Shown here: one piece after another, positions 1 through 11,376 of the stretch
How the letters are laid out: each line of letters starts with the position of its first letter
Position numbering within the stretch: position 1 is the stretch's first letter
NCBI RefSeq assembly: GCF_021249345.1
Contig: NZ_CP089588.1
Location: 558,001-622,000, forward strand
Source of the DNA: Halobacterium wangiae
GTDB taxonomy: Archaea > Halobacteriota > Halobacteria > Halobacteriales > Halobacteriaceae
Reading direction: 5' to 3'
DNA length: 64,000 nt
Notes under the pieces: generated by a model
What the model was told of the DNA's origin: nothing
Database searches by the model: none
Seen by the model: the letters and a program-made list of their open reading frames with translations, nothing else
Program-made: the position numbers and the translations under genes

Positions 1-497
1 TGCCCGAGCCGACGTACGGCACGCCGGCGAACCAGCGGGACAGCGGGAGCGCGTAGTACAGCACGAACAGCTGTGCGAGCAGTGGCGTGCCGCGGATGAG
101 TTCGATGAACCCGAGCGCGACCCACCCGCTCACGCGGCCGTAGACGCGGGCGGCCGCCAGCGGCACCGCGATGAAGAGGCCGAAGACGATGCCCAGCACG
201 GTGAGCACGACGGTGAGCCACGCGCCAGCGGCGAAGTCCGGGAGGTACGTCGCGGCGAACGAGATCGACCCGAGCAGGTTCGCCACCCACCCCACGGGGG
301 TGCCCAGGATGCCGAGTCCGGCCGCTGTCTCGCGGAGGGCGGCGGCCGCGTCCGCGAAGGGAGCCGGCGGGACGAACGGCTCACCCCGCGCGAAGAAGAC
401 GCCGCCGAACCAGTCGTTCAGCAGGCGCAGCGAGAACCAGAACCAGAACACCGCGAGGATGGCGTCCCGTACGACCCGCTGGGTGTTCCGGCTCATT
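1..497 (-). CDS. Amino-acid ABC transporter permease, partial (C-terminus beyond left edge)
   Basis: Membrane permease of a polar amino-acid ABC importer. About 165 residues are visible, starting at an ATG (495-497) that overlaps the upstream ATPase stop as ATGA, so it is the last gene of a four-gene operon. The N-terminus holds an aromatic membrane helix, then an extracytoplasmic stretch rich in Ala and Gly, then two further helices. A typical HisM/GlnP-family segment (RGTPLLAQLFVLYY) lies just before the edge. The reading frame stays open to base 1, so this is a window truncation, not a broken gene. It probably forms a heterodimer with the permease at 1242-1925. Confidence 0.9.
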
Positions 498-1239
498 GCC
501 CGCCGTGGAGCTCCGTGAGCCGACTGAGGAACGCCGCGGTGCGGTCGTTCTCGGGGTGTTCGAACAGCTGTTCCGGCGGCCCGTGCTCGACGAGCCGCCC
601 GTCCTCGAGGAACATGATGTCGGTTGCGGCCTGCTGTGCGAACCCCATCTCGTGGGTGACGACGAGCATCGTCATCCCCTCCTCGGCGAGGTCACGCATC
701 ACGCTGAGGACGTCGCCGATGAGTTCGGGGTCGAGCGCCGACGTCGGTTCGTCGAACAGCATCAGTTTGGGGTCCATCGCGAGCGCGCGTGCGATGCCGA
801 CCCGCTGTTTCTGTCCGCCGGAGAGCTCGGCGGGGTAGGAGTTGGCCTGCTCGGCGAGCCCGACGCGCTCCAGTTCCTCGAGTGCGCGCTCGGCGGCCTC
901 CTCCTTCGAGAAGTCGCGGACCCGGCGCAGCCCCAGCGAGACGTTCTTCTTCGCAGTGAGGTGCGCGAACAGGTTGAAGTCCTGGAACACCATCCCGACC
1001 TGCCGGCGGAGGTCGTTCTGGTCCATCGAGAAGATGGACTCACCGTCGAGGACGATGTCGCCGTCGTCGATGTCGGTGAGGCGGTTGATACAGCGGAGCA
1101 TCGTGGACTTCCCGGAGCCGGACGGCCCGACGAGCACCTGTACGTCCTGGCGGTCCATGTCGAAGGAGATGCCGTTCAGGACCTGCTCGTCGCCGTAGCT
1201 CTGGTGGACGTCCTCGACGCGGAGTAGTTGGTCTGTCAT
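493..1239 (-). CDS. Amino-acid ABC transporter ATP-binding protein (GlnQ/HisP type)
   Basis: Cytoplasmic ATPase that powers the importer encoded around it. The 248-residue protein has the expected length. Visible motifs are Walker A GPSGSGKST (residues 38-46), Q-loop VFQD, signature LSGGQ (139-143), Walker B LMLFDE (159-164), the D-loop SALD and the H-loop histidine (about 196) in VVTHE. It begins 2 nt after the first permease and its stop overlaps the second permease start. Closest overall pattern is the polar amino-acid subfamily (GlnQ, HisP, ArtP); the actual substrate cannot be read from the ATPase. Confidence 0.95.
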   Translation of the reverse strand: MTDQLLRVEDVHQSYGDEQVLNGISFDMDRQDVQVLVGPSGSGKSTMLRCINRLTDIDDGDIVLDGESIFSMDQNDLRRQVGMVFQDFNLFAHLTAKKNVSLGLRRVRDFSKEEAAERALEELERVGLAEQANSYPAELSGGQKQRVGIARALAMDPKLMLFDEPTSALDPELIGDVLSVMRDLAEEGMTMLVVTHEMGFAQQAATDIMFLEDGRLVEHGPPEQLFEHPENDRTAAFLSRLTELHGGQ

Positions 1240-1241
1240 GG

Positions 1242-1925
1242 TTAGTTACCTCCGGGGATGGCGACGCGCTCGTTGAGTGCTTCGATGCCGCGGTTGACCG
1301 AGAAGGTCAACACGAAGTAGATGAGCGACGCCGCGAGGAACACCTCGAGCGCTGCCGACGTCTGCAGCGAGAAGAGGTCGTAGCTCCGTTTCAGGAGTTC
1401 GGCGACGCCGATCGCGTACGCGATGCTGGTGTCCTTCAGCACGATGGTGAACTCGTTCTGGAAGCCGGGGACCGAGCGCCGCAGCGCCTGCGGCAGGACG
1501 ACGTGCCGGATGGCGCCGAACTTCGAGAGACCGACGGAACGCGCGGCCTCCATCTGGCCGCCGCCGACGCTCTCGATGGCGCCCCGGAAGATCTGGCTTT
1601 GGTAGGCCGCCGACCGAACGCCCAGCGCCAGCGTCGCCGCGAGGAACGCCGGCGAGATGCCGACGGCGAAGTACGTCAGCGCGATGATGACGAGGATCGG
1701 GGTGCCGCGGATGGCGACCCCGAGTGGACGCACCACGCCCTTCGAGTACCGCCCGCCGTAGGCCTCGACGACGCCCGCCGGGAGGCCGAGGACGAACCCG
1801 AGCACGATGCTGAAGAACGTCAACAGGATGGCGAGCCTGGTGCCGTCGATGAAGAACTGCCGCTGGCGCCAGACGAACTCCCAGTCGCCGACCCCCGCCT
1901 GGAGGACGAGTTGCGTCGGGTCCAT
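1242..1925 (-). CDS. Amino-acid ABC transporter permease (HisM/GlnP type)
   Basis: Integral membrane subunit of the amino-acid importer, 227 residues. It carries about five hydrophobic segments and the RGTPIL motif (near residue 95) typical of HisM/GlnP permeases, followed by the cytoplasmic coupling region (AARSVGLSKFGAIRHVVLPQALR) that contacts the ATPase. It lies 5 nt after the binding-protein gene and 2 nt before the ATPase gene, so the operon reads binding protein, permease, ATPase, permease. Confidence 0.93.
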   Translation of the reverse strand: MDPTQLVLQAGVGDWEFVWRQRQFFIDGTRLAILLTFFSIVLGFVLGLPAGVVEAYGGRYSKGVVRPLGVAIRGTPILVIIALTYFAVGISPAFLAATLALGVRSAAYQSQIFRGAIESVGGGQMEAARSVGLSKFGAIRHVVLPQALRRSVPGFQNEFTIVLKDTSIAYAIGVAELLKRSYDLFSLQTSAALEVFLAASLIYFVLTFSVNRGIEALNERVAIPGGN

Positions 1926-1930
1926 CGCCG

Positions 1931-2722
1931 TTACTCGCTAGCGAACCACTCCTCGGTGAGCTCGTCGTACGTGCCGTCCTCCTGGATCGCCGCGAGCCCG
2001 TCGTTGAGCGCGCTCTGGAGGTCGGAGGCACCCTCGCGGACGCCGAAGCCGTACTCTTCGCCCGTCTCGATGGTGAACGCGATGACGACGTCGCGATTCG
2101 AGACGAACGTCTCCGCCACCGGCGTGTCCACGATGACCGCGTCCGTGTTGCCGTTGGTGAGGTCCTCGACGGCGAGCACGTAGTTCTCGTAAGTGGTCGC
2201 CTGGGAGTTGCTGATGCTGCCGTCGTCGACGAGCGCCTGCATCTGCTCGGCGCCCGTGGTGCCCGACTGGGCCCCGATGGAGCGGTCGGCCAGGTCGTCG
2301 GTCGACCCCGGCTGGAAGTCGCCACCCTCGCGCACGAGGACCGCCTGGTTCGCGTCGTAGTACGGGTCCGTGAAGTCGATCGTCTGGTCGCGTTCGTCGT
2401 TGATGGTCATCGCGGCCGCGATGACGTCGATGCGGTCGTTGTCGAGTGCGGTGATGAGCTGCCCGAACTCGAGGTCCTCCCACTCGCCCAGTTCGTAGTC
2501 GGTCTGCTCGACGACGGCCGACAGCAGGTCGACGTCGAAGCCGACGAGGTCGCCACTCTCGTTGACGAACTCGAACGGCGGGAAGCCCGAGGCCGTCCCG
2601 GGGACGATGGTGTTCTCGCCACCGCCGCCACCGCCGGTGAGCTCCGAGCAGCCCGCTACCGACAGTGCGACTCCTGTTCCACCGACGCTCTTCAGGAACG
2701 TCCGCCTGTTGAGATCAGACAT
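1931..2722 (-). CDS. Tat-exported lipoprotein, amino-acid-binding protein of ABC importer
   Basis: Extracytoplasmic solute-binding protein of family 3 (SBP_bac_3), 263 residues. The N-terminus shows a twin-arginine signal (NRRTFLKSVGG, residues 5-15) followed by a lipobox SVAGC with Cys25, and then a Gly-rich linker, the usual haloarchaeal design for Tat-exported lipoproteins. Family motifs such as PPFEFVNESGDLVGFDVDL and EWFASE follow. It is first in the operon, with TATA-like TTTTAAAT about 27 nt upstream of the ATG, which supports this start and a nearly leaderless transcript. Binding of a polar amino acid is inferred from family. Confidence 0.93.
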   Translation of the reverse strand: MSDLNRRTFLKSVGGTGVALSVAGCSELTGGGGGGENTIVPGTASGFPPFEFVNESGDLVGFDVDLLSAVVEQTDYELGEWEDLEFGQLITALDNDRIDVIAAAMTINDERDQTIDFTDPYYDANQAVLVREGGDFQPGSTDDLADRSIGAQSGTTGAEQMQALVDDGSISNSQATTYENYVLAVEDLTNGNTDAVIVDTPVAETFVSNRDVVIAFTIETGEEYGFGVREGASDLQSALNDGLAAIQEDGTYDELTEEWFASE

Positions 2723-2746
2723 GATGTATCCGTATGACCGCCCGTG

Positions 2747-2754
2747 ATTTAAAA
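2747..2754 (-). promoter_or_regulatory. TATA box for the amino-acid ABC operon
   Basis: TTTTAAAT on the minus strand, centred about 28 nt upstream of the binding-protein ATG at 2722. The position fits an archaeal TATA box serving a leaderless or nearly leaderless mRNA. Nothing resembling a ribosome binding site lies in the short gap. Confidence 0.65.
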
Positions 2755-2774
2755 CCCCTCCAACGGACCTGGCG

Positions 2775-3617
2775 TTAGGAGTTCTCTACGCCGGCTCTAC
2801 TCGGTGCGGTCGTGGGCTTCCCGTAGGTGGCTACGACGAACAGCGCGCCGACGCCAGCGGTGAGGGCGTAGTAGGTGAGCTGGACGGTCGCGGAGAACTG
2901 GACGATTCCCGTGCCGAGGAGCACCTGTACGGTGACGATGGCGGTCGCCAGCCCGGTGGCGAGCGCGGCCCGGTCGGCGCCGCGGCGGCGTGCCCACACG
3001 AAGCCGGCGACGGTGGCGGTGAACACGAGCAGTTCGGCGGAGTGGTGGAGCAACTGGACGCGGGTGCCGTACACCGCGAACAGCGTGTTCCGCGAGAAGG
3101 CGAGCTGGAGGGGGAGCAACGCGAGTCCGGCGAGCGCCGCGGTTCTGACGCGTCCGAGCCCGCCGCCCGTCAGCTCACGGATGCGCAGCGTCGTGTAGAC
3201 GAGCGTGCCGAAGATGGCGAGGGCGGCGAGGTGGTGGACCGCCTGCGTGAGCGGCATGTACCCCCACGGGAGCAGGCCGCTGAACGTCACAGTTGTGCCG
3301 CCGAGCAGCACCTGCAGCGGCAGGAGGACGACGGCGAGCACGCCGCCGAGACGGACGTCGCGGGCCTCGAAGTTGCGCCACGCGACGGCGCCGGTGCCGA
3401 GGATGAAGAAGCCGACGACCATCGCGACGCCCCGGTGGAACTGCTCGATGAAGTCGTGGATCTGGAGGCCGATCGGGAGCAACTGCCCGTTGCACTGGGG
3501 CCACTGGAGCCCACAGGTCGCTCCGGACCCGGAGACGGCGGTGTACTCCCCGAGCAGGATGAGGACGAACGTGAGGCCGGTGGTCAGGGCCGCGAGGTGG
3601 TACGAGCGGCGAGCCAT
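2775..3617 (-). CDS. ctaA: Haem A synthase, COX15/CtaA family
   Basis: Polytopic membrane enzyme that oxidises haem O to haem A for the aa3-type cytochrome oxidase; a matching oxidase operon lies at 34.4-38.1 kb. The 280-residue protein has eight predicted helices, the EQFHR motif with His61, a Cys pair (Cys35, Cys42) in the first extracellular loop as in CtaA, and paired histidines in QAVHHLAAL and QLLHHSAEL of the second half, which serve as haem ligands in the family. ATG 3617 is chosen because translation from there starts the first helix directly; the same frame is open for a long way upstream but that stretch is antisense to malic enzyme. Confidence 0.9.
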   Translation of the reverse strand: MARRSYHLAALTTGLTFVLILLGEYTAVSGSGATCGLQWPQCNGQLLPIGLQIHDFIEQFHRGVAMVVGFFILGTGAVAWRNFEARDVRLGGVLAVVLLPLQVLLGGTTVTFSGLLPWGYMPLTQAVHHLAALAIFGTLVYTTLRIRELTGGGLGRVRTAALAGLALLPLQLAFSRNTLFAVYGTRVQLLHHSAELLVFTATVAGFVWARRRGADRAALATGLATAIVTVQVLLGTGIVQFSATVQLTYYALTAGVGALFVVATYGKPTTAPSRAGVENS

Positions 3618-3746
3618 GTACCGAGCTTTCGGCTGTCGGTACGTAGGCGTGTCGTCTCGCGCGCAACCCCCGAGGTTCGACGTCCGACGAAATCGGCTTC
3701 GACGCGTTGGGACAGGCTTTTGCCCGATGCCGCGGCAGGACTGTAC

Positions 3747-5990
<2,244 letters not shown>

Positions 5991-6150
5991 CGTAGCCCGA
6001 CTACGGTTCCGTTCTCCGGCCCCGTTCTCGGTGCAGCGGTCTTCCAGCACTCGCCACCGAGCGCTACGTTCCGGCCGTTCCTGCCGGACTTCCCCAGTGC
6101 GAACATTGACGTACCCCTCCGATAATTGTCGTCAGAGCAACGGGACCACC

Positions 6151-7932
6151 ATGGCCTGGACCCCATCAATCTACGTCCTCCCCAACCTCCTCGCCGGCGT
6201 CGTCTCCGCGCTGGTCGTGGCGTTCGCCTGGGGCCACCGCCGGGAGCGGACGGGCGGTCCGTTCGTACTGCTCATGCTCGGGTTGGCCTGGTGGTCTATC
6301 GCCTACGGCATCGAACTCGGGTTCACGGATACGGCCGCCATCGTCCTGTGGGACAAGATCGCGTTCGTCGGGTCGGTCACTGTCCCCGCCGCCCTGTTCC
6401 TGCTCGGGGTAGAGTACGCGGGCTTCGACGACTGGTTCCCCGACTGGACCCCGGCACTGCTCGCCGTGGAACCGCTCGTCACGCTCGCGCTGGTCTGGAC
6501 GTACCCCGAGAGCCCCCTCGTCTGGGAGTCAGTCACGGTCGACCAGACGGGCGCCGTCGCGCTCCCGGCGGTCGAGTTCGGCGTCTGGTACTGGGTGAAC
6601 TACGCGTACTCCTACCTCCTCATCGGGGCGGGGCTGGCGATGATCGCCTCCGTCTTCGTGCGCGGCAGCCGCGTCTACCGCCGACAGTCCGCGCTGTTGA
6701 TCCTCGGCGTCGTCGTCCCGCTCGGCGCGAACGTCCTCTACAACGTCTTCCCGGGCCTCAGCCCGTTCCCCGCGGTCGACCTGACGACGTTCGCGATGAC
6801 GTCGACTGGCGTCCTCTACGGCCTCGCGCTGTTCAAGTTCAGGATGCTCGATTTCGCTCCGGTCGCCGGGAACATGCTGCTGGACGAGGTCGGGGACGGC
6901 TTCGTCGTCGTTGACGATACCGGCGACGTGCTGGAGGGCAACGAGGTGGGGACGAGCGTCCTCGGGCGCGGCCCGAGCCGCCTCCAGCGGCGGGCGGGGT
7001 CCCGTGGCGGAGTCGCCGACCTCGACGGCCAGGTGCTCTCCGTCCACGTCGACGACGTCGACCGGTCGTACGAACTCAGGACCGACTCGGTCACCGACTT
7101 CCGCGGCGAGCAGCTCGGGACGCTGCTCGTCTTCCGCGACATCACCGAACTCGAGGTGGTCAGGCGTCACGAACAGCGCCTCTCGGTGATGAACCGGATC
7201 GTCCGACACAACATCCGCAACGAGATGAACGTCGTGCAGGGGTACGCCGAACTCCTCGCCGAATCGCTGTCGGGGGCCGACCGGGAGTACGCTGAGCTGA
7301 TCGCCCGGAAGGCGACGCGGATGATCTCCGTCGGGGAGAAGGCCCACCACATCGGCGTCGACCTCGACCCCTCCCCGGAGCGCGAGGTGGTCGACGTGGT
7401 GCCGGTCGTCGAGTCGAGCGTCGAGGACGCGCGGGCCGATTACCCGGCCGCGGCGTTCTCCGTGCGCGGGGCCGCGGCCGGGAGAGCGAGGGTGACCGGG
7501 CGGAAGAGCGTCGCGACGGCGGTCAGCTACCTCCTCGAGAACGCCGTGGAGCACAACGACACGGCCGAACCGACGGTGACGGTGGCAGTGGACAGTGATG
7601 AGACCGCCGTAGAGATCACAGTCAGGGACGACGGCCCGGGTATCCCGGCTGGCGAACGGACCGTGATCGCGTCCGGGAGCGAGACCCCGCTCGAACACGG
7701 GAGCGGACTGGGGCTCTGGATCGTCTACTGGCTGGTCTCCCGCTCGAACGGGACGGTCTCCTTCGACGAGAACGAGCCCCGCGGGAGCGCCGTGACGATC
7801 CGGCTGCCCGCCGCTAACGCCGACGGCGACGCCGAGTTCCGGGACGAGGACGCCCACGGCGGCCCCTCCACTCGGGTGCGGACCGACGACCGACCCGCCG
7901 AGCACCAGTCCCCCGACGTCCAGGGAGTGTGA
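6151..7932 (+). CDS. Membrane histidine kinase with 7TM sensor domain
   Basis: Sensor kinase of 593 residues. Residues 1 to about 230 hold seven hydrophobic helices of the N-terminal 7TM sensor type common in haloarchaea. A degenerate PAS-like segment follows (about 240-330), then the dimerisation helix with the phospho-acceptor His353 in RIVRHNIRNEM, and an HATPase domain with N-box LLENAVEHND, G1 box VRDDGPGIP and G2 box HGSGLGLWIV. No response regulator is adjacent, so the partner is unknown. The ATG at 6151 begins the first helix and has an AT-rich GATAATTG about 27-30 nt upstream. The ligand is not predictable. Confidence 0.93.
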   Translation: MAWTPSIYVLPNLLAGVVSALVVAFAWGHRRERTGGPFVLLMLGLAWWSIAYGIELGFTDTAAIVLWDKIAFVGSVTVPAALFLLGVEYAGFDDWFPDWTPALLAVEPLVTLALVWTYPESPLVWESVTVDQTGAVALPAVEFGVWYWVNYAYSYLLIGAGLAMIASVFVRGSRVYRRQSALLILGVVVPLGANVLYNVFPGLSPFPAVDLTTFAMTSTGVLYGLALFKFRMLDFAPVAGNMLLDEVGDGFVVVDDTGDVLEGNEVGTSVLGRGPSRLQRRAGSRGGVADLDGQVLSVHVDDVDRSYELRTDSVTDFRGEQLGTLLVFRDITELEVVRRHEQRLSVMNRIVRHNIRNEMNVVQGYAELLAESLSGADREYAELIARKATRMISVGEKAHHIGVDLDPSPEREVVDVVPVVESSVEDARADYPAAAFSVRGAAAGRARVTGRKSVATAVSYLLENAVEHNDTAEPTVTVAVDSDETAVEITVRDDGPGIPAGERTVIASGSETPLEHGSGLGLWIVYWLVSRSNGTVSFDENEPRGSAVTIRLPAANADGDAEFRDEDAHGGPSTRVRTDDRPAEHQSPDVQGV

Positions 7933-7972
7933 CGGGACGGCGCCGGACTGAGAACCGACGGCCCCCGCCGTC

Positions 7973-8977
7973 TCAGTCGTCGTCCGCGAGCACCGCTTCG
8001 ACGGGCCAGCGCGGCGTGTGGTCGGTGGCCTCGTCAGCGTAGCCGACGCGGAACAGGTGCTGGGGATGCTCGTCGGCGATTCCGAGCGCGTCGGCGAGGC
8101 GCTCCCGGGTCGACTCGCGTTCGAGTGTCTGGCTCATCGGGTGGACGGCGACGCCGGCGGCGGTCGCGGCGAGGGCGATACGCTCGAACGCGCGGCCGGT
8201 GTCGACGTGGGCAGAGTGGTCGTCGTCGGGCGTCGCGAGGACGAGGACGGCGGGCGCGGACCCGATGAGTTTCGAGTTCTTCCGGGCCTCGCGGCCGCCG
8301 AGGTCGAGGTGGGTGACGGCGAGCTGGCCGACCCGGGCGGCGAGCCATGACGCGCCGAGCGCGCCGGTCCCCACCCAGTGGCCGAGTTCGCGGCGGTACT
8401 CGGGGTCGTCCATCAGCGCGCGGTCGGCCTCCGCCTGGAGTTCGCCGACCGCCCGCTTGTCGTCGGCGGCGACGACGTGGAGGCTCCCGGCGTAGTCGCC
8501 AGCGGCGTCCCGGAGGCGGTCGAGCGTGGCGTCGTCGAGGGGCCGGTCGTCGAAGGGTGCGTGGCTGGTCGAGCGCTCCGTGAGCGCGGCGAACGTCGGC
8601 GTCCGGTCGACGGGTCCGGAGTCGCGGTCGCCGAGGTGGACGGTCGCAGTGAGGGCGTCGCGGTCCGTCTCGTACGCTACGCGGGGGTCGAAACCGAACG
8701 CGTCGGCGGCGACGACGAGGTTCTCGACGGCACACCCGAGGCTGACGTACAGTTCGCGGTGGGACTGGTCGGCCACCCGGAGCCAGCGCGACTCGTCGGG
8801 TTCGACGGTCACGGCGTCCCCGTCGACGTCCAGCCGCCACGGCTGGGAGTTGTGGCTGGACGGCGCGAGCACGGCGTAGCGGAGCAGGAACCGCGCCTGC
8901 TCTGCGACCGTGGCGTCCGCCGGGAACTCGTTCGGGTCGACCCGCCAGACGTCGGTTGTCAGGTCCTCGGGGCCCAT
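7973..8977 (-). CDS. Acg-family nitroreductase-like FMN protein
   Basis: Soluble flavoprotein of 334 residues resembling the nitroreductase superfamily branch of mycobacterial Acg proteins. The motif APSSHNSQPWRLDV (about residues 35-48) is the FMN-contacting region of the family, and a second conserved part is ELGHWVGTG. Acg proteins have two pseudo-symmetric halves within one chain, which agrees with the length. A function in flavin sequestration or redox stress is known only for some homologues, so none is assigned. ATG 8977 starts just before the conserved region; an alternative start further upstream would add a poorly conserved stretch. Confidence 0.8.
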   Translation of the reverse strand: MGPEDLTTDVWRVDPNEFPADATVAEQARFLLRYAVLAPSSHNSQPWRLDVDGDAVTVEPDESRWLRVADQSHRELYVSLGCAVENLVVAADAFGFDPRVAYETDRDALTATVHLGDRDSGPVDRTPTFAALTERSTSHAPFDDRPLDDATLDRLRDAAGDYAGSLHVVAADDKRAVGELQAEADRALMDDPEYRRELGHWVGTGALGASWLAARVGQLAVTHLDLGGREARKNSKLIGSAPAVLVLATPDDDHSAHVDTGRAFERIALAATAAGVAVHPMSQTLERESTRERLADALGIADEHPQHLFRVGYADEATDHTPRWPVEAVLADDD

Positions 8978-9173
8978 ACGACATGTACGGTAGCCACCAC
9001 GAAAAACGGGTGGCCGGCCACCACCGACCACCCCCGATTCGCGCCGCGTTTGCCGTGAACGCGGCGCCGAGGACGAACGCCGATCCGACGACCGCGTTCC
9101 GGTCGCGCATAGCCGGCTACTGGCGTCGGTTCACGGGGAGGTTTGCTTTCGGTCGAGAAGGGGCAGCGACTGC

Positions 9174-9794
9174 TCAGTCGCTGGCGTGTCTGTCCGCCCG
9201 GGACGGCGGCGGAATCTGGGGGTCGGGCTCCGGCACCTCCGGGAGCAGGCAGCGCGCCGGTTCCTGGTTGACGTGGGCGTACTGGCCGGGTTCGTTGGCG
9301 AGGACGTGGGCCGGATTGCGCTTGCTGTCGACCTGGGCGGCCCGGAGTTCCTCGAAGCCGACGACGCGGGCGCGGATGCCCCGCCAGTGGTGCTCCGCGG
9401 ACGCCGGGACGGAGAACTCCTTGAGTGGGCGATAGTCCCGCGTGCGCGAGGCGAGCATCGCGGCGTTCACGTTGCCCGCGAGGTTGTTGTGGTCGACGAG
9501 GACGCCGACACTCGCGTTCGCCGGCGCGCGGTGGGCGAGCGTGTCGAGGCCGAGGTGGAGCGCGCGGTACTCGGCGACGTTGTTGTTCGGCGCCTCGTCG
9601 GGTACCGAGAGGCGTGCTACCCGCTCGCCGTCTCGTGCCTCGATGATGACGCCCAGGCCGCTCCCGTCGCTCGCGTAGGAGCCGTCGGTGGCGACGTAGA
9701 AGTCCCGGCGATGGGAGCGCGGCGGGTGGGCGATGTGCGGCGTCGGAGAGTCGTCGAACAGGTCGCGGAGATTTGACCGGCCCACGATGGCCAT
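9174..9794 (-). CDS. rnhA: Ribonuclease HI, haloarchaeal type
   Basis: Degrades RNA in RNA-DNA hybrids. The 206-residue protein has a short N-terminal extension, then the RNase H fold starting at DFYVATDGSY with Asp37, Glu75 in NNNVAEYRAL and Asp101 in VLVDHNNL, which match three of the four metal-binding acids of RNase HI. The fourth position, normally Asp in an N-x-A-D-x-LA helix, reads His163 (NPAHVLAN). A Pro-rich acidic tail of about 25 residues ends the protein. The ATG at 9794 is preferred over an upstream ATG at 9818. It is a single gene, divergent from the CBS gene. Confidence 0.88.
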   Translation of the reverse strand: MAIVGRSNLRDLFDDSPTPHIAHPPRSHRRDFYVATDGSYASDGSGLGVIIEARDGERVARLSVPDEAPNNNVAEYRALHLGLDTLAHRAPANASVGVLVDHNNLAGNVNAAMLASRTRDYRPLKEFSVPASAEHHWRGIRARVVGFEELRAAQVDSKRNPAHVLANEPGQYAHVNQEPARCLLPEVPEPDPQIPPPSRADRHASD

Positions 9795-9873
9795 ACTACT
9801 CGTTTTCCGCGCCACCACTTAAGCAGTGCGCCGAAACCGAAACGATACGTGGCGTGCCCGTGACTCTCCACGT

Positions 9874-10368
9874 ATGCAGGCACGCGACCTGATGACGGCC
9901 GACGTCGAGACCGTCCACGAGGACGAGGAGGTCAGCGAGGTCCTCCGGAAGCTCGCTCGCCGGGACTTCACGGGCTTCCCCGTGGTGGACGACGAGGACC
10001 GCCTCGTCGGCGTCGTCACCCAGCGGGACATGGTGGAGCTGTTCCAGCCGAAAGACCGCACCGTCTGGATCCCTATCGGCCTCCCGCCGTTCCTCGAGTC
10101 CCTGGAGTACGGTTTCGACCTCTCGTGGGACGAACTGGAGTCCGAACTCGACCTCGCGCGCCACGCCGGCAAGCCCGTCCGGAAGATCATGACGACGGAC
10201 GTGCTCACCGTCGAACCCGACGCGAGCCTGGACGACGTGCTCGCCATCCTCGCCTCCGACGAGCGTGACGTGAACCGCGTCCCGGTCGTCGAGGGCGACG
10301 TGCTCGTCGGCCTCGTCACGCGCGAGGACGTGCTACGCGCACTCCACGCCGAGCGCAGCGGAGCGTGA
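9874..10368 (+). CDS. Two-CBS-domain protein
   Basis: Cytoplasmic 164-residue protein made of one Bateman module. The first CBS motif is MQARDLMTADVETVHEDEEV with FPVVDDEDRLVGVVTQRDMVE; the second is VRKIMTTDVLTVEPDASL with RVPVVEGDVLVGLVTREDVLRAL. CBS pairs bind adenosine nucleotides and sense energy status, but the partner of this stand-alone module is not evident. It is divergent from the RNase HI gene with about 80 nt between starts, and 75 nt before the DMT exporter, so it is probably transcribed alone. Confidence 0.93.
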   Translation: MQARDLMTADVETVHEDEEVSEVLRKLARRDFTGFPVVDDEDRLVGVVTQRDMVELFQPKDRTVWIPIGLPPFLESLEYGFDLSWDELESELDLARHAGKPVRKIMTTDVLTVEPDASLDDVLAILASDERDVNRVPVVEGDVLVGLVTREDVLRALHAERSGA

Positions 10369-10443
10369 CTCTCGGTCGCCGAAGCGGCGGCAAGACGTGC
10401 CCCGCTTCGAAAGCGTAAACCCCCTCGCGGGCGGATTCTCGGC

Positions 10444-11367
10444 GTGACCAACTACCGGGACGCAGGACTGTTCCTCGCGCTCGCTGCCGTCTGGGGGTCG
10501 GCGTTCGTCGCCATCAAGGCCGGCCTCAACGCCGGCTTCGAGCCCGTGCTGTTCGCGGCCGTCCGCTACGACATCGCCGGCGTCCTCATGCTCGCCTACG
10601 CGGCGTACGTTGCCGACAGGTGGCTGCCGCAGTCGCGGGCCGACTGGACAGTCGTCGGCATCGCGGCCGTCCTGATGATCGCGGCCTACCACGCCTTCCT
10701 GTTCGTCGGCGAGACGAACCCACACGTCACGAGCGCCGTCGCCGCCGTCGGCATCAGTCTCGGCCCCGTGCTGACCACCGGGTTCGCGCGTGCGTTCCTG
10801 CCAGCCGAACGCCTCTCCGTGGGCGGCATCGCCGGGCTGCTGCTCGGCCTCGTGGGCGTCGTCGTGCTGTCGAACCCCGACCCGTCGAACCTCCTCGGGA
10901 AGAGCACGGTCGGCGTCATGCTGGTGTTCACCGCTGCCGCGTGTTTCGCGCTCGGCAGCGTCCTCATGCAGCGCGTCGACGACGACCTCTCCATCGAGAC
11001 GATGGAAGCGTGGGCGATGCTGCTGGGCGCGCTGCTCATGCACGGGCTCAGCCTCGGTCTCGGCGAGACACAGGCGGTTCCGACGAACTGGGACGCACTG
11101 ATCTCGATCGCGTACCTCTCCGTGGCCGCCTCCGCCGCCGGCTTCCTGGTGTACTTCGAACTGCTGGACCGCCTCGGCCCCATCGAGATCAACCTCGTGA
11201 GCTACGTTGCGCCCGTGTTCGCCGCCGTGGTCGGGCTGTTGCTGCTGGGCGAACCCATCACGGTGTACACCGCTGGCGGCTTCGTCGTCATCTTCGCGGG
11301 CTTCTGCCTACTGAAGCGGCGCGCGCTCGCCGACGAACTCGGGAAGGTCCGGACGTCGTGGGCGTAG
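10444..11367 (+). CDS. DMT-family permease (EamA domains)
   Basis: Ten-helix drug/metabolite-type transporter of 307 residues, built of two EamA repeats (about 1-140 and 150-295). Conserved features are WGSAFVAIKAGL near the N-terminus and EPITVYTAGGFVVIFAG in the last helices. Such proteins often export amino acids or metabolites, but the substrate is not deducible. Translation starts at GTG 10444; a CGTAAACC element about 27-34 nt upstream fits a TATA box for a leaderless GTG start. Convergent with the aldo/keto reductase gene (9 nt gap). Confidence 0.93.
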   Translation: MTNYRDAGLFLALAAVWGSAFVAIKAGLNAGFEPVLFAAVRYDIAGVLMLAYAAYVADRWLPQSRADWTVVGIAAVLMIAAYHAFLFVGETNPHVTSAVAAVGISLGPVLTTGFARAFLPAERLSVGGIAGLLLGLVGVVVLSNPDPSNLLGKSTVGVMLVFTAAACFALGSVLMQRVDDDLSIETMEAWAMLLGALLMHGLSLGLGETQAVPTNWDALISIAYLSVAASAAGFLVYFELLDRLGPIEINLVSYVAPVFAAVVGLLLLGEPITVYTAGGFVVIFAGFCLLKRRALADELGKVRTSWA

Positions 11368-11376
11368 AGGAGGCGG

